From Mycobacterium sp. 155 (lineage in GTDB: Bacteria; Actinomycetota; Actinomycetes; Mycobacteriales; Mycobacteriaceae): a DNA stretch of 64,000 bases. The position numbers and the translations under genes were made by a program. The notes under the pieces are model-generated. The model was not told where the DNA came from. It saw only the letters and a list, made by a program, of their open reading frames with translations, and searched no databases. The stretch lies in the NCBI RefSeq assembly GCF_000373905.1, contig NZ_KB892705.1:3420477-3484476 (forward strand), given 5' to 3'. Of the stretch, positions 1 through 8,331 are shown piece after piece (the first letter of the stretch is position 1; each line of letters starts with the position of its first letter).

Positions 1-990
1 CGCGAAGCTGAGGCAGTACGTCGCTCCGGCGATCGTCAGGCCGGAACCGATGATGACGGGTGACACCGATTTGAACGTCGTGTAGTAAGCGTCTTCGCGT
101 TCTTCACCGGCACTGCGGGCCTCGCGGTAGCGGCCGAACAGGAAGATGCCGTAGTCGGTCGCCGCCGCAATCGCGAGCATCGTCAGGATGTTGCCGGCGA
201 AGGTGGTCAACCCGAACACGTCGTGCGTGGCGAGCACCGACACCACGCCACGGGCTGTCAGCAAGCCGACGCCGGTCAGCAGCAGCTGCACGAGGGTGGT
301 GCGGATCGACCGGTAGACGATGAGCAGCATTCCCGCGATCGCCACGAGTGTGTACAGGGTGATCTGACCGAGGCTGGCGTTACCGATGACATGGAGATCG
401 TCGGTCAGGGCCGCCGGCCCGGCGACGTAGGCCTGCACCCCCGGCGGGGCCGGAGTGTCTTTGATGACCTCCCGGACCAGGTCCACGCCCTGGTTGGCCA
501 GAGTCTGGCCCTGCTCACCGGCCAGGTTGAGCATCACATACGAGGCCTTGCCGTCGGCGCTCTGCGCTCCGGCAGCCGTCAGCGTGTCACCCCAGAAGTC
601 CTGGATGTGCTGGATGTGGTCGGGATGCTCCCGAAGCTTGCGGATGATGTCGTCGTAATACCGATGCGCCTCGGGACCGAGTGGGCCCTGCCCCTCCACG
701 ACGATCATCACCGTGCTGTTGGAGTTGAACTCCTGGAAGTTCGCGCCCATGCGTTTCATCGCGATCATCGACGGCGCATCGGCCGGCGCCATGGGCGCCG
801 AGTGCTCCTCGCCGACGACTTCCAGTTGCGGCGCGATCACATTGACCACGACCGCGAACGCGACCCAGAACAGGATGATCGGCACCGCTAGGACGCGCAT
901 GGCGTGGGCGAAGTAGGGCCGGTGACCGCGGGCGTTCTTGGCGTGCGCGGGCTGAGCGGGTTCGGCGGGCACTGTGTCTGTATCTGTCAT
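1..990 (-). CDS. mmpL: MmpL family RND transporter, N-terminal part (runs off left edge)
   Basis: The reverse strand is open from the ATG at 990 to the window edge (330 codons). It encodes a short soluble N-terminus, a first membrane segment (about residues 31-51), a periplasmic porter loop, then several closely spaced membrane helices, ending inside the conserved block that contains ATDYGIFLFGRYREAR. That block and the leading PYFAHAMRVLAVPIILFW segment are typical of mycobacterial MmpL proteins, which export lipids or siderophores across the inner membrane using proton motive force. The ATG overlaps the mmpS stop codon (ATGA), so the two are translationally coupled. The specific substrate cannot be told from this part. 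The C-terminal two thirds are outside the window. Confidence 0.93.
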   Translation of the reverse strand, partial: MTDTDTVPAEPAQPAHAKNARGHRPYFAHAMRVLAVPIILFWVAFAVVVNVIAPQLEVVGEEHSAPMAPADAPSMIAMKRMGANFQEFNSNSTVMIVVEGQGPLGPEAHRYYDDIIRKLREHPDHIQHIQDFWGDTLTAAGAQSADGKASYVMLNLAGEQGQTLANQGVDLVREVIKDTPAPPGVQAYVAGPAALTDDLHVIGNASLGQITLYTLVAIAGMLLIVYRSIRTTLVQLLLTGVGLLTARGVVSVLATHDVFGLTTFAGNILTMLAIAAATDYGIFLFGRYREARSAGEEREDAYYTTFKSVSPVIIGSGLTIAGATYCLSFA

Positions 991-1424
991 GCGGACTTCA
1001 CCAGGCAATAGGTCTGGGCATTGATGCCATCGGCAGACTGCTCTTCACGAACGGTTCCGTTCACGGTGACGCGACAGCCGATCTGGTCGCTGTCGCTGCG
1101 GGCCATGAGGTTGGCACTGACCGTCGGAAGAGTCGTCGAGAGTGTGACCGACCACGGCAGGGGCGTGTTGACCTGATGGATGTTCGCGTCCGGGTCGAAA
1201 TAGCTGATCTGTGCCGTGGTGCCCGGTGGGCCGTACACGTCGTACACCAAAATCTTCGGGTTGAACTGAACGATCTCGATGCCCGCGCCGGCATTGGCGT
1301 TGAGGTCTTCGGAGCCGAACATGCGGTGCAGACGGGACACCACCAGACCTGAGATCGCCAATACGACGATCAGAACCAGAGGTATCCACAGCACCTTGAA
1401 TGCTCGTGCGATTCGTCTCGCCAT
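987..1424 (-). CDS. mmpS: MmpS family membrane protein
   Basis: This 145-residue protein has a cytoplasmic basic start (MARRIARAFK), one membrane helix (about residues 11-30) and an extracytoplasmic beta-rich domain with the MmpS hallmarks VYDVYGPPGT and a C-terminal pair of cysteines (IGCRV, TYCLV). MmpS proteins are partners of MmpL transporters. I chose ATG 1424 because GGGAGG at 1433-1438 is 8 bases upstream; a GTG at 1427 is the alternative. The gene overlaps the mmpL start by 4 bases, so it is the first gene of an mmpS-mmpL operon that diverges from the sigma factor at 1621. Confidence 0.93.
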   Translation of the reverse strand: MARRIARAFKVLWIPLVLIVVLAISGLVVSRLHRMFGSEDLNANAGAGIEIVQFNPKILVYDVYGPPGTTAQISYFDPDANIHQVNTPLPWSVTLSTTLPTVSANLMARSDSDQIGCRVTVNGTVREEQSADGINAQTYCLVKSA

Positions 1425-1587
1425 CACCCATACCTCCCGACATCACCCGAACTGTGCGAATGCTTAGCGAATTAGTTCGAATAACTATGTACAGCGGGGA
1501 GAAACCTTACACCCAACTTCCGTCGTCCGCCCCATCAAACCCTCCCGATTCCGGCGGGACACCGCCGTCCGCCGGCGGTGTACCATT

Positions 1588-1608
1588 ATGCATAGAACGT
1601 CTATGCAT
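1588..1608. promoter_or_regulatory. perfect 9-bp inverted repeat just upstream of the ECF sigma gene
   Basis: ATGCATAGA (1588-1596) and TCTATGCAT (1600-1608) are exact reverse complements separated by 3 bases. The repeat ends 3 bases before the GGAGG ribosome binding site (1612-1616) of the sigma gene and lies in the 200-bp gap shared with the divergent mmpS-mmpL. Size and symmetry fit a TetR- or MarR-type operator, but no such regulator is adjacent, so the binding protein is unknown. Confidence 0.5.
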
Positions 1609-1620
1609 CCCGGAGGCGAC

Positions 1621-2238
1621 GTGCCAAATTGCGATGTAGCGTCGGCGAGTAGGCCGACATTCGATGACGCGGGGACTGCCGCCCGGTTCGCCGCCGAAGC
1701 ACTACCGCACCTCGACCAGATACGCCGCGGCGCATACCGTTTGACTGCGAGCAAGTACGACGCCGAGGATCTGGTCCAGGAGACACTGCTCAAGGCCTAC
1801 AGCGGTTTTCACACCTATCAGCCGGACACCAACATGCGCGCCTGGCTTTTCCGCATCATGCAGAACACGTGGACATCCGCTTATTACGCCCGCCAGCGAC
1901 GCCCCAATGAGCTGCTGTGCGAGGGATTGTCCGATTGGCAGCTACTCGACGAACGCATCTTCACACCGGTCGGGCTGCGCGCGGCCGAGATCGAGGCAAT
2001 GACCATGTCGTACGACGACGAGATCATTCGTGCACTCAAGGCCATACCGTTGCAGAATCGGATGGCGGTGTACTTCGCCGATATCGAGGGATACCAGTAC
2101 CGCGAAATCGCCGCCATGATGGGTACGCCTATCGGCACCGTCATGTCACGCCTGGCCCGTGGCCGCAGCCGCCTACGTGCCCTCCTCAGTGAGTGCCGAC
2201 GGCGCACGCAAAGCGGTGAAACAGAACAGCCCGCCTAG
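1621..2238 (+). CDS. ECF RNA polymerase sigma factor, SigH/SigR-like
   Basis: The product is a group 4 sigma factor that would direct RNA polymerase to stress promoters. Region 2 is seen in AYRLTASKYDAEDLVQET with LLKAYSGF and NMRAWLFRIMQNTW; region 4 is seen in FADIEGYQYREIAAMMGTP followed by IGTVMSRLARGRSRLR. Both closely follow mycobacterial SigH. I prefer the GTG at 1621 (205 residues), preceded by GGAGG at 1612-1616; ATGs at 1588 and 1603 lie inside a perfect inverted repeat and have no good ribosome binding site. SigH-type factors normally have a zinc anti-sigma gene directly downstream; here the next gene is a purine permease, so control must differ or the anti-sigma factor is elsewhere. 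Confidence 0.88.
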   Translation: MPNCDVASASRPTFDDAGTAARFAAEALPHLDQIRRGAYRLTASKYDAEDLVQETLLKAYSGFHTYQPDTNMRAWLFRIMQNTWTSAYYARQRRPNELLCEGLSDWQLLDERIFTPVGLRAAEIEAMTMSYDDEIIRALKAIPLQNRMAVYFADIEGYQYREIAAMMGTPIGTVMSRLARGRSRLRALLSECRRRTQSGETEQPA

Positions 2239-2318
2239 GCTGCCATACCGCGGTCGGGGGTTCGGTAGTCGTCGCAATGCTGAGCGCGTTGCGGCCGCCG
2301 ACCCTAGGGTCATCAGCT

Positions 2319-3734
2319 ATGAATCGACTGGATCGCTTCTTCGAAGTCTCGGCGCGTGGCTCCACCATCCCAGCCGAGATACGTGGTGGCGTCGTCACGT
2401 TCATCGCGATGGCCTACATCATCGTGTTGAACCCGGTCATCCTGTCGAGCGCTCAGGACGTGGCAGGCAACAAGCTGACGTTCGCGCAAGTATCGGCGAC
2501 GACATCGCTGGCCGCTGGTGTCATGACGATCCTGTTCGGCGTCATCGCGCGGATGCCGTTCGCGTTCGCAGCAGGGCTCGGCATCAACTCCTTCCTGGCG
2601 ACCACCGTCGTCGGGTCGGTCACCTGGCCAGAGGCGATGGGTCTCGTCGTCATCAACGGTCTCGTGATCGTGCTCTTAGCGGCCACCGGTCTGCGCCGCC
2701 TGGTGTTCGACGCCGTGCCGATGCAGCTCAAACTGGCGATCACTGCGGGCATCGGGTTATTCATCCTGTTCATCGGTCTCGTCGACGCCGGCTTCGTGGG
2801 TTCCACGGGCCGGCCGTCACCGCCGGTCGGTCTGGGTATCGGCGGCACCGGTTCGATCAACACCGTGCCGACCGTGGTCTTCGTGTTCACCCTGCTGGTC
2901 ACCGGCATCCTGGTGGCCCGCCGGGTACGCGGCGGCATCCTCATCGGTCTTGCCACGGGCACCGTGGTCGCGATCATCGTCGAAGCGATCTGGCATCTCG
3001 GCTCGGCGACCGAGCATCCCGGCGGCTGGGGCCTGTCGGTGCCTTCGCTGTCCGGTTCCCCGTTCGCATTGCCCGACATGTCCCTGGTCGGTGCGTTCAG
3101 CCTCGGCAGCTTCGGCCGGATCGGCGCGCTGGCCGCCATCATGCTGGTGTTCACGCTGGTGTTCGCCAACTTCTTCGACGCCATGGGCACCATGACCGGC
3201 CTGTCCCGGGAGGCCGGCCTGTCCGACGCGCAGGGCACCTTCCCGCGGCTGCGGTCCGCGTTGATCGTCGAGGGGGCGGGCGCCGTCGTCGGTGGCGCCT
3301 CCTCGGCCTCGTCGAACACCGTGTTCATCGAATCCGGTGCAGGTATCGAGGAGGGAGCCCGCACCGGGCTGGCCAACCTCGTCACGGGCACCCTGTTCCT
3401 GGCCGCCATGTTCGTCTCACCGCTGGCCTCGATCGTGCCCACGGAAGTCGCCGCCGCGGCGCTGGTGATCGTGGGCGCGATGATGGTGTCGCACCTACGC
3501 CACATCGACATTTCAGAGTTCTCGATCGCGCTGCCCGTCGTACTCACGGTGGCGACCATGGCGTTCAGCTACTCGATCGCCAATGGCATCGGCGTCGGTT
3601 TCGTCGCGTGGGCGGTGCTGCGGTCGGCCGCGGGCAAGGCCCGTGAGATCAGCCCGCTGTTGTGGATCGTCGCGGCCGGCTTCGTCCTGTACTTCGCGCG
3701 GGGCTGGATCGAATCGCTCATCGGCATGCACTGA
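2319..3734 (+). CDS. NCS2 family purine permease (AzgA-like)
   Basis: This is a 471-residue, very hydrophobic protein with about 12-14 predicted membrane segments. The N-terminal block EIRGGVVTFIAMAYIIVLNP, the FAFAAGLGINSFLA segment, the FFDAMGTMTGLSREAGL segment and the GGASSASSNTVFIESGAGIEEGARTG signature are characteristic of the AzgA branch of the nucleobase-cation symporter 2 family (adenine, guanine or hypoxanthine uptake). I chose ATG 2319 because family similarity starts at MNRLDRFF; an upstream start at 2277 would add 14 residues without support. It lies 80 bases after the sigma factor gene on the same strand. The exact substrate is inferred from the family. Confidence 0.88.
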   Translation: MNRLDRFFEVSARGSTIPAEIRGGVVTFIAMAYIIVLNPVILSSAQDVAGNKLTFAQVSATTSLAAGVMTILFGVIARMPFAFAAGLGINSFLATTVVGSVTWPEAMGLVVINGLVIVLLAATGLRRLVFDAVPMQLKLAITAGIGLFILFIGLVDAGFVGSTGRPSPPVGLGIGGTGSINTVPTVVFVFTLLVTGILVARRVRGGILIGLATGTVVAIIVEAIWHLGSATEHPGGWGLSVPSLSGSPFALPDMSLVGAFSLGSFGRIGALAAIMLVFTLVFANFFDAMGTMTGLSREAGLSDAQGTFPRLRSALIVEGAGAVVGGASSASSNTVFIESGAGIEEGARTGLANLVTGTLFLAAMFVSPLASIVPTEVAAAALVIVGAMMVSHLRHIDISEFSIALPVVLTVATMAFSYSIANGIGVGFVAWAVLRSAAGKAREISPLLWIVAAGFVLYFARGWIESLIGMH

Positions 3735-3795
3735 CAGGTAATCTTCAGGGTCATGGGGATGCGCCGATGAGCCGCTTGCGCGAAGAGCGAAAACC

Positions 3796-4755
3796 GTGAG
3801 CGCCGGCCTATTCGGTTTGCTCGACGACATTGCGGCGCTGGCGCGTCTCGCCGCGGCTTCGATCGACGACGTCGGTGCCGCGACCGGCAAGGCGACCGCC
3901 AAGGCCGCCGGTGTGGTGATCGACGACACCGCGGTGACGCCACAGTACGTGCACGGCATCACTGCCGACCGCGAACTACCGGTCATCAAGCGCATCGCGA
4001 TCGGCTCTTTGCGCAACAAGATCGTGTTCATCCTGCCCGTGGCACTGCTGCTGAGCCAGTTTGCACCGTGGTTGCTGACACCGATCCTGATGCTGGGTGC
4101 GACCTACCTCTGCTTCGAGGGTGCCGAAAAGGTCTGGGGCTACGCCACAAAGCACGGGGCCGATGGGCACCACGACACGCCGGCCGGGGCCGTCGGTGGG
4201 GACGCCGAACGCTACATGGTGACCGGTGCGATACGCACCGATCTCATCCTGTCCGCCGAGATCATGGTCATCGCGCTCAACGAGGTGGCCCACCAACCGT
4301 TTTTCCCCCGGCTGATCATCCTGATCATCGTCGCGCTGGTGATCACCGCCGCGGTGTACGGCGTGGTCGCCGGCATCGTGAAGATGGATGACATCGGACT
4401 GATTCTGACACAACGTAATTCGCGTTTCGCCAAGTGGATGGGCCGCGGCCTGGTTGCCGGGATGCCCAAACTGCTCACCGCCCTGTCTGCCATCGGCACG
4501 ATCGCGATGCTGTGGGTCGGTGGTCACATCCTGCTCGCCGGAACCAATACCCTTGGCTGGCACGGCCCTTACGGTCTGGTGCACCATGCCGAGGAATTCG
4601 TGCGTCATGCCCTGTCGAATGCGGCAGGCTTGGGCGGTCTGGCAGCCTGGCTGGTCAATACCACCGTATCGGCCGTCATCGGCTTGGTGGTCGGCGCGAT
4701 CGTGGTCGCGATCGTTCACGTGCTGCCCTTCGGCAAGAAGAACAGCCACGCCTGA
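3796..4755 (+). CDS. DUF808 family inner membrane protein (YedI-like)
   Basis: A GTG at 3796 opens a 319-residue protein that begins with SAGLFGLLDDIAALARLAA, the conserved opening of DUF808 proteins. It continues with ASIDDVGAATGKATAKAAGV, then several membrane helices (for example around IVFILPVALLLSQFAPWLL and LIILIIVALVITAAVYGVV). The family is widespread in bacteria and has no established function. The length matches E. coli YedI (about 305). It is 61 bases downstream of the permease and could be transcribed with it. Confidence 0.88.
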   Translation: MSAGLFGLLDDIAALARLAAASIDDVGAATGKATAKAAGVVIDDTAVTPQYVHGITADRELPVIKRIAIGSLRNKIVFILPVALLLSQFAPWLLTPILMLGATYLCFEGAEKVWGYATKHGADGHHDTPAGAVGGDAERYMVTGAIRTDLILSAEIMVIALNEVAHQPFFPRLIILIIVALVITAAVYGVVAGIVKMDDIGLILTQRNSRFAKWMGRGLVAGMPKLLTALSAIGTIAMLWVGGHILLAGTNTLGWHGPYGLVHHAEEFVRHALSNAAGLGGLAAWLVNTTVSAVIGLVVGAIVVAIVHVLPFGKKNSHA

Positions 4756-4978
4756 CGCAAAATCGACTGTCGAACTGGCAATCTCACGCACCTCGACGAC
4801 ACCGAACGTGTTCAACCCGCAGCAGCCACACCCGTCACAGCAGCATCGCGAAGTCTTTGGCAAGTGCCCCACGAGACGCGTCAGCTAAAGTGGTACCCGT
4901 CACGTTGGGCAAATCGGCGCTCTCGGTAGGGTCCGAAATCGACGGTGGCGTCTGAAGCGTTTATCCGAAGGGAGCGGC

Positions 4979-5653
4979 ATGGACGAGATCCTGGCCCGTG
5001 CCGGCATCTTCCGGGGTCTACAGCCCGGCGCCGTGGCGGCACTGAAACATCAGCTCGAGCCTGTGTCGTTCCCGCGCGGCCGCACGATCTTCGTCGAAGG
5101 CGAGCCCGGCGACACGCTGTACATCATCATCTCGGGCAAAGTGAAGATCGGCCGCAGGACCGCGGACGGCCGCGAAAACCTGATCACGTTGATGGGCCCG
5201 TCGGATATGTTCGGTGAGCTCGCCATCTTCGACCCGGGTCCACGCACCTCCACCGTCACCGCCCTCACCGAAGTGTCGACCGTGTCGATGAACCACTCGG
5301 CACTCCGGCCGTGGATCACCGAAGAGCCCGAGATCGCCGAACAGCTGCTGCGGGTACTGGCCCGCCGACTGCGTCGCACCAACGACAATCTGTGCGACCT
5401 CATCTTCACCGACGTGCCGGGTCGGGTTGCCAAGCAGTTGCTCTATCTCGCACAGCGGTTCGGAAGCCGCGAAGGTAACTCGCTGCGGGTCAACCACGAA
5501 CTGACCCAGGAAGAAATCGCCCAGCTCGTCGGCTCGTCCCGTGAGACGGTCAACAAGGCGCTCGCCGATTTCACCCAACGCGGCTGGATTCGCGTGCAGA
5601 GCAAAAGCATTCTGATCGACAACCCCGAGCGGCTGGCGTTACGCGCCAAGTAG
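4979..5653 (+). CDS. crp: Crp/Fnr family cAMP-responsive regulator
   Basis: The 224-residue product has the same length as M. tuberculosis Rv3676 and, from memory, is close to it throughout. A cyclic-nucleotide-binding barrel covers about residues 10-120 and includes the phosphate-binding cassette [15 protein letters not shown]; a winged helix with recognition helix [13 protein letters not shown] covers about 165-205. Such proteins bind cAMP and activate or repress many genes in the cytoplasm. The ribosome binding site GAAGGGAG precedes the ATG. The neighbours (DUF808, LysR) are not those I know for the main mycobacterial crp locus, and M. smegmatis has two Crp proteins, so this may be the second one; that is inference. 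Confidence 0.93.
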   Translation: MDEILARAGIFRGLQPGAVAALKHQLEPVSFPRGRTIFVEGEPGDTLYIIISGKVKIGRRTADGRENLITLMGPSDMFGELAIFDPGPRTSTVTALTEVSTVSMNHSALRPWITEEPEIAEQLLRVLARRLRRTNDNLCDLIFTDVPGRVAKQLLYLAQRFGSREGNSLRVNHELTQEEIAQLVGSSRETVNKALADFTQRGWIRVQSKSILIDNPERLALRAK

Positions 5654-5712
5654 GTCGCGTCAGCGCCGACGACCGGTTCACCGGGCCGCCGGTCAGGCTG
5701 ATCGTGCTACCG

Positions 5713-6576
5713 CTACCGGCGCGCGCGTAAGCTCGCCGCAGCCGAACGGACGGTGTCGGTGATGGTCGAGACCATCACGCTGTCCAGCTTCCAGCACTGC
5801 CAGTACAGCGGAACGTCGAGGTACTGGGGAGCGATCGGGACCCAGGAATCCTCGACGAGCTCCTCGGGGTACATGCCCCACCCCAACCCGGCGCGCACGG
5901 CCGCGCCGAATCCCTCTGCGGTAGGGATGAAGTGGGTAGGGCGGGCGATGTCTTTGCGGAACACCTTGCGTACCAAGCTGTCTTGCAACGCGTCGTCGCG
6001 GTTCCACGCCAGTGACGGCGCCTGCGCGGCGGCCGCCGCGGTGAATCCGTCGGGCAGGTACCGGTCAACGTAACCGGCAGTGGACACGGGCACGTACCGC
6101 ATGGCACCGAGCGGGTACACGCGGCAGCCCGGCACCGGCCGGCGCTCGGTGGTCACCACGCCCATCACGACGCCTTCACGCAACAGTTGGGCCGAGTGGT
6201 CCTGGTCCCCGATGCGGATGTCGAACAGCACGCCGGGCAGTCGCGCCAGCACTGCGGTGAACCAGGTCGCCATCGAATCGGCATTGACCGCCAGCGCAAT
6301 CCGGGTCCACGGGGCGGCATCACCACCCATCTCCGCCAGTGCCTCGGACTCCAGTAGCGCTGTCTGTGCAGCGAGCCTCAGGAGGGGAACTCCGGCCGTC
6401 GTTGCGACGCAAGGCTTGTCCCGGACCACCAGAACCTGCCCCACCCGTTGCTCCAGGGCTTTGATCCGTTGGCTCACGGCTGACGGAGTGACATGCAGCC
6501 TGGCCGCGGCGGCGTCGAAACTGCCCGACTCGATCACGGCGGCCAGTGCGGCGAGTTGCTGGCCGTCGATACGCAT
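5713..6576 (-). CDS. LysR family regulator, ArgP/LysG type
   Basis: The 287-residue protein begins MRIDGQQLAALAAVIESGSF and has a LysR helix-turn-helix (AAARLHVTPSAVSQRIKALE, about residues 19-38) followed by an effector-binding domain. The opening and the residues around WFTAVLARLPGVLFDIRIGDQ resemble ArgP/LysG, which senses lysine or arginine and activates the lysE/argO exporter. No exporter gene is next to it: the divergent neighbour is a MarR gene and the other flank is crp. I chose ATG 6576 from family similarity; a longer reading back to 6690 would run into the MarR operator. The target is unknown. Confidence 0.88.
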   Translation of the reverse strand: MRIDGQQLAALAAVIESGSFDAAAARLHVTPSAVSQRIKALEQRVGQVLVVRDKPCVATTAGVPLLRLAAQTALLESEALAEMGGDAAPWTRIALAVNADSMATWFTAVLARLPGVLFDIRIGDQDHSAQLLREGVVMGVVTTERRPVPGCRVYPLGAMRYVPVSTAGYVDRYLPDGFTAAAAAQAPSLAWNRDDALQDSLVRKVFRKDIARPTHFIPTAEGFGAAVRAGLGWGMYPEELVEDSWVPIAPQYLDVPLYWQCWKLDSVMVSTITDTVRSAAASLRARR

Positions 6577-6662
6577 GTTCGAAGCTAACCACGGGCGCCA
6601 CCGCCTTGGGCTCGGTGGCGGGCGGTCACCTGTTCGAGAAAGTGACGTACGAGATATTGATA

Positions 6663-6683
6663 GTGCCCTAACTATTAGGGTAC
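6663..6683. promoter_or_regulatory. inverted repeat, likely MarR operator
   Basis: GTGCCCTAA (6663-6671) and TTAGGGTAC (6675-6683) form a 9-bp inverted repeat with one mismatch and a 3-base centre. It ends 9 bases before the MarR start codon and also lies upstream of the divergent LysR gene. Position and symmetry fit autorepression by the MarR protein. Confidence 0.6.
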
Positions 6684-6692
6684 TTTTCAATC

Positions 6693-7184
6693 ATGCCCGC
6701 ACAGACCTCGGTGGAAGTCGATCCACTCGCCCTCGAACGGCAGGTCTGTTTCGCACTGGCCATCAGCAACCGGGCCGTGCAGGCCGTCTACCGCCCGCTG
6801 CTGGAACCGCTGGGCATCACCCACCCGCAGTACCTGGTGATGCTGGCACTGTGGGATCACCACCGGTCGGCTGTCGGCGGCCTGCCACCGCTGTCCGTCA
6901 AGCAGATCGCCGCGGCGTTACAGCTCGAATCCGCGACACTGTCACCGATGCTCAAGCGGCTCGAGACGCTGGGCTTGATCACCCGTACCCGCAGCACGGG
7001 TGACGAACGCTCGACCGACATCGGTCTGACCGACGCTGGGATCGCCCTGCGCGACCGGGCTTTGGAGATCCCGCCGGCCGTCGTCGCTCGATTGGGCGTC
7101 GACATGGCCGAGCTGGAGGAGCTGCACCGGGTACTCACCCGGATCAACGCCGCGGCACTGGCTGCCAACGCACTTACCATCTGA
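6693..7184 (+). CDS. MarR family regulator, OhrR-like
   Basis: The 163-residue protein has a winged helix (VKQIAAALQLESATLSPMLKRLE, then a wing around TRTRSTGDERSTDIGLTDAG). The N-terminal part reads QVCFALAISNRAVQAVYRPL followed by ITHPQYLVMLALWDH, the pattern of OhrR peroxide sensors, with the reactive-type cysteine at residue 19. OhrR senses organic hydroperoxides by oxidation of that cysteine. No ohr peroxidase gene is adjacent; the next gene, 14 bases downstream, encodes a DUF5313 membrane protein, which is therefore a candidate target. The call to OhrR type rests on the N-terminal motif alone. Confidence 0.87.
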   Translation: MPAQTSVEVDPLALERQVCFALAISNRAVQAVYRPLLEPLGITHPQYLVMLALWDHHRSAVGGLPPLSVKQIAAALQLESATLSPMLKRLETLGLITRTRSTGDERSTDIGLTDAGIALRDRALEIPPAVVARLGVDMAELEELHRVLTRINAAALAANALTI

Positions 7185-7198
7185 CCCGAGGAGTCGTC

Positions 7199-7615
7199 AT
7201 GGCGAAAGATCGCCCCAATCCGATCCAGTACCTGACCTACGCGTACGGCCGGCGCCTACCCGATTCGATGCGCGAGTGGGTGGCGCACGACTTGGCCGAC
7301 TACGGCGCGGTACGTCGTCACCTGATCCGGATGGCGATCCCGCCGCTGTTGGTCTTGGCGCCCCTGTGGCTGCTGCCGGCATCGCTGTACGTCCACACCG
7401 AGATGACGGTGCCGATCTACATCTGGTCACTGTTGATGGCGCTGGCGCTGAACAAGGTGTGGCGCCGCCACCGGCTGGCTCAGCACAATCTTGATCCCAA
7501 CCTGGTCGACGAGATCAAGTACAAGAAGGAAGCCCACATTCACGAGGACTACATCCGGCGCTTCGGACCTCGGCCGGAATCGGCCAAGTTCCAGGCGAAC
7601 AGCAGCCCGTTCTGA
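7199..7615 (+). CDS. DUF5313 family two-helix membrane protein
   Basis: A GAGGAG ribosome binding site precedes ATG 7199. The 138-residue product opens with RPNPIQYLTYAYGRRLPDSM and has two hydrophobic helices (about residues 44-60 and 68-85), then HRLAQHNLDPNLVDE and a charged tail. This is the pattern I recall for mycobacterial DUF5313 proteins, whose function is unknown. It is 14 bases behind the OhrR-like gene and probably in its operon, which hints at a membrane stress role. Both ends face the cytoplasm if the two helices form a hairpin. Confidence 0.78.
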   Translation: MAKDRPNPIQYLTYAYGRRLPDSMREWVAHDLADYGAVRRHLIRMAIPPLLVLAPLWLLPASLYVHTEMTVPIYIWSLLMALALNKVWRRHRLAQHNLDPNLVDEIKYKKEAHIHEDYIRRFGPRPESAKFQANSSPF

Positions 7616-7737
7616 ATCGACGCCAGCAAAAACAGGTACCGCACTACTCAGGCCTCCCATGCGGCCGAGCCGTGAGCATGAATCCATCGCGCACCCATGC
7701 TCGATCTCGCAGCCAGGCAGCGTTCCGGGGAGGATCT

Positions 7738-8295
7738 GTGGCCATCGATGATTTGGGTTGGCTTGCGGACGTCCTGCGGGCCGACGGGCTGACCGTGACC
7801 GAGATCGACGGATGGCGCCGACGTGGCCACGGATACATCGACGACGTATGGGGCGTGGTGTGCCACCACACGGGGGACGACACCGTCGCCCCCGGCGCAG
7901 TTGCCGACGGTACCGCCGACCTACCAGGACCGTTGTCGCACATACTCGTTGGCCGCGACGGCTCCGTCACTGTCATCGCCGCCGGCATCTCCTACCACGC
8001 GGGCCACGGGTCGTACCCGGACCTTCCGGACAACAAGGCCAACGCACGCACCATCGGTGTCCACGCTGTCAGCGAAGGCAAGAAGCCCTATCCGCTGGAG
8101 CAGTACCTGGCTTATGTGCAGTGCTGCGCGGCGATCGTCGGCAGGATCGGGCAGCCCGCGTCGCATGTGATCGGACACAAGGAATGGGACCCGACCAAAC
8201 ACGACCCGTCGCTGAGCATGGACCAGCTCAGGGCCGATATCGCAGACCGGCTGCCCGACCGCACCCGGGACCGCGATCGGTACGGATGCCGGTGA
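7738..8295 (+). CDS. N-acetylmuramoyl-L-alanine amidase (amidase_2/PGRP fold)
   Basis: The product is a single amidase_2 domain, the fold of T7 lysozyme and of mycobacteriophage LysA amidase modules. Zinc-binding landmarks are GVVCHHTGDDT near residue 40 and HVIGHKEWDPTKHDPSLSMD near the end; LPGPLSHILVGRDGSV and GISYHAGHG between them are also typical. It would cleave the amide bond between muramic acid and the peptide stem. The usual Glu after IGI is replaced (TIGVHAVSEG). GTG 7738 follows GGGGAGG (7727-7733); a GTG at 7672 would add 22 residues. No signal peptide is present, so it may act in the cytoplasm, be phage-derived, or need another export path. Confidence 0.82.
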   Translation: MAIDDLGWLADVLRADGLTVTEIDGWRRRGHGYIDDVWGVVCHHTGDDTVAPGAVADGTADLPGPLSHILVGRDGSVTVIAAGISYHAGHGSYPDLPDNKANARTIGVHAVSEGKKPYPLEQYLAYVQCCAAIVGRIGQPASHVIGHKEWDPTKHDPSLSMDQLRADIADRLPDRTRDRDRYGCR

Positions 8296-8318
8296 CAACT
8301 GCGCATCCGGCCGGCATC
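8285..8318. terminator. hairpin between convergent genes
   Basis: GATGCCGG (8285-8292) pairs exactly with CCGGCATC (8311-8318) across an 18-base loop. It straddles the stop codon of the amidase and faces the end of the convergent lyase gene, so it may serve as a terminator for both. There is no T-tract. Confidence 0.35.
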
Positions 8319-8331
8319 GTAGGCAGTTGAG

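Noticed and set aside
223..891. Long forward reading frames over the left-edge gene
   Set aside because: They are antisense to the mmpL coding sequence, which matches the family throughout; GC-rich DNA commonly gives such shadows.
2453..3559. 368-codon reverse frame across the purine permease
   Set aside because: Antisense shadow; the forward frame carries all the NCS2 motifs and membrane helices.
2159..3646. 495-codon forward frame in a second frame over the permease
   Set aside because: Extremely Arg/His/Gly-rich translation, no known family; the overlapping permease frame is clearly real.
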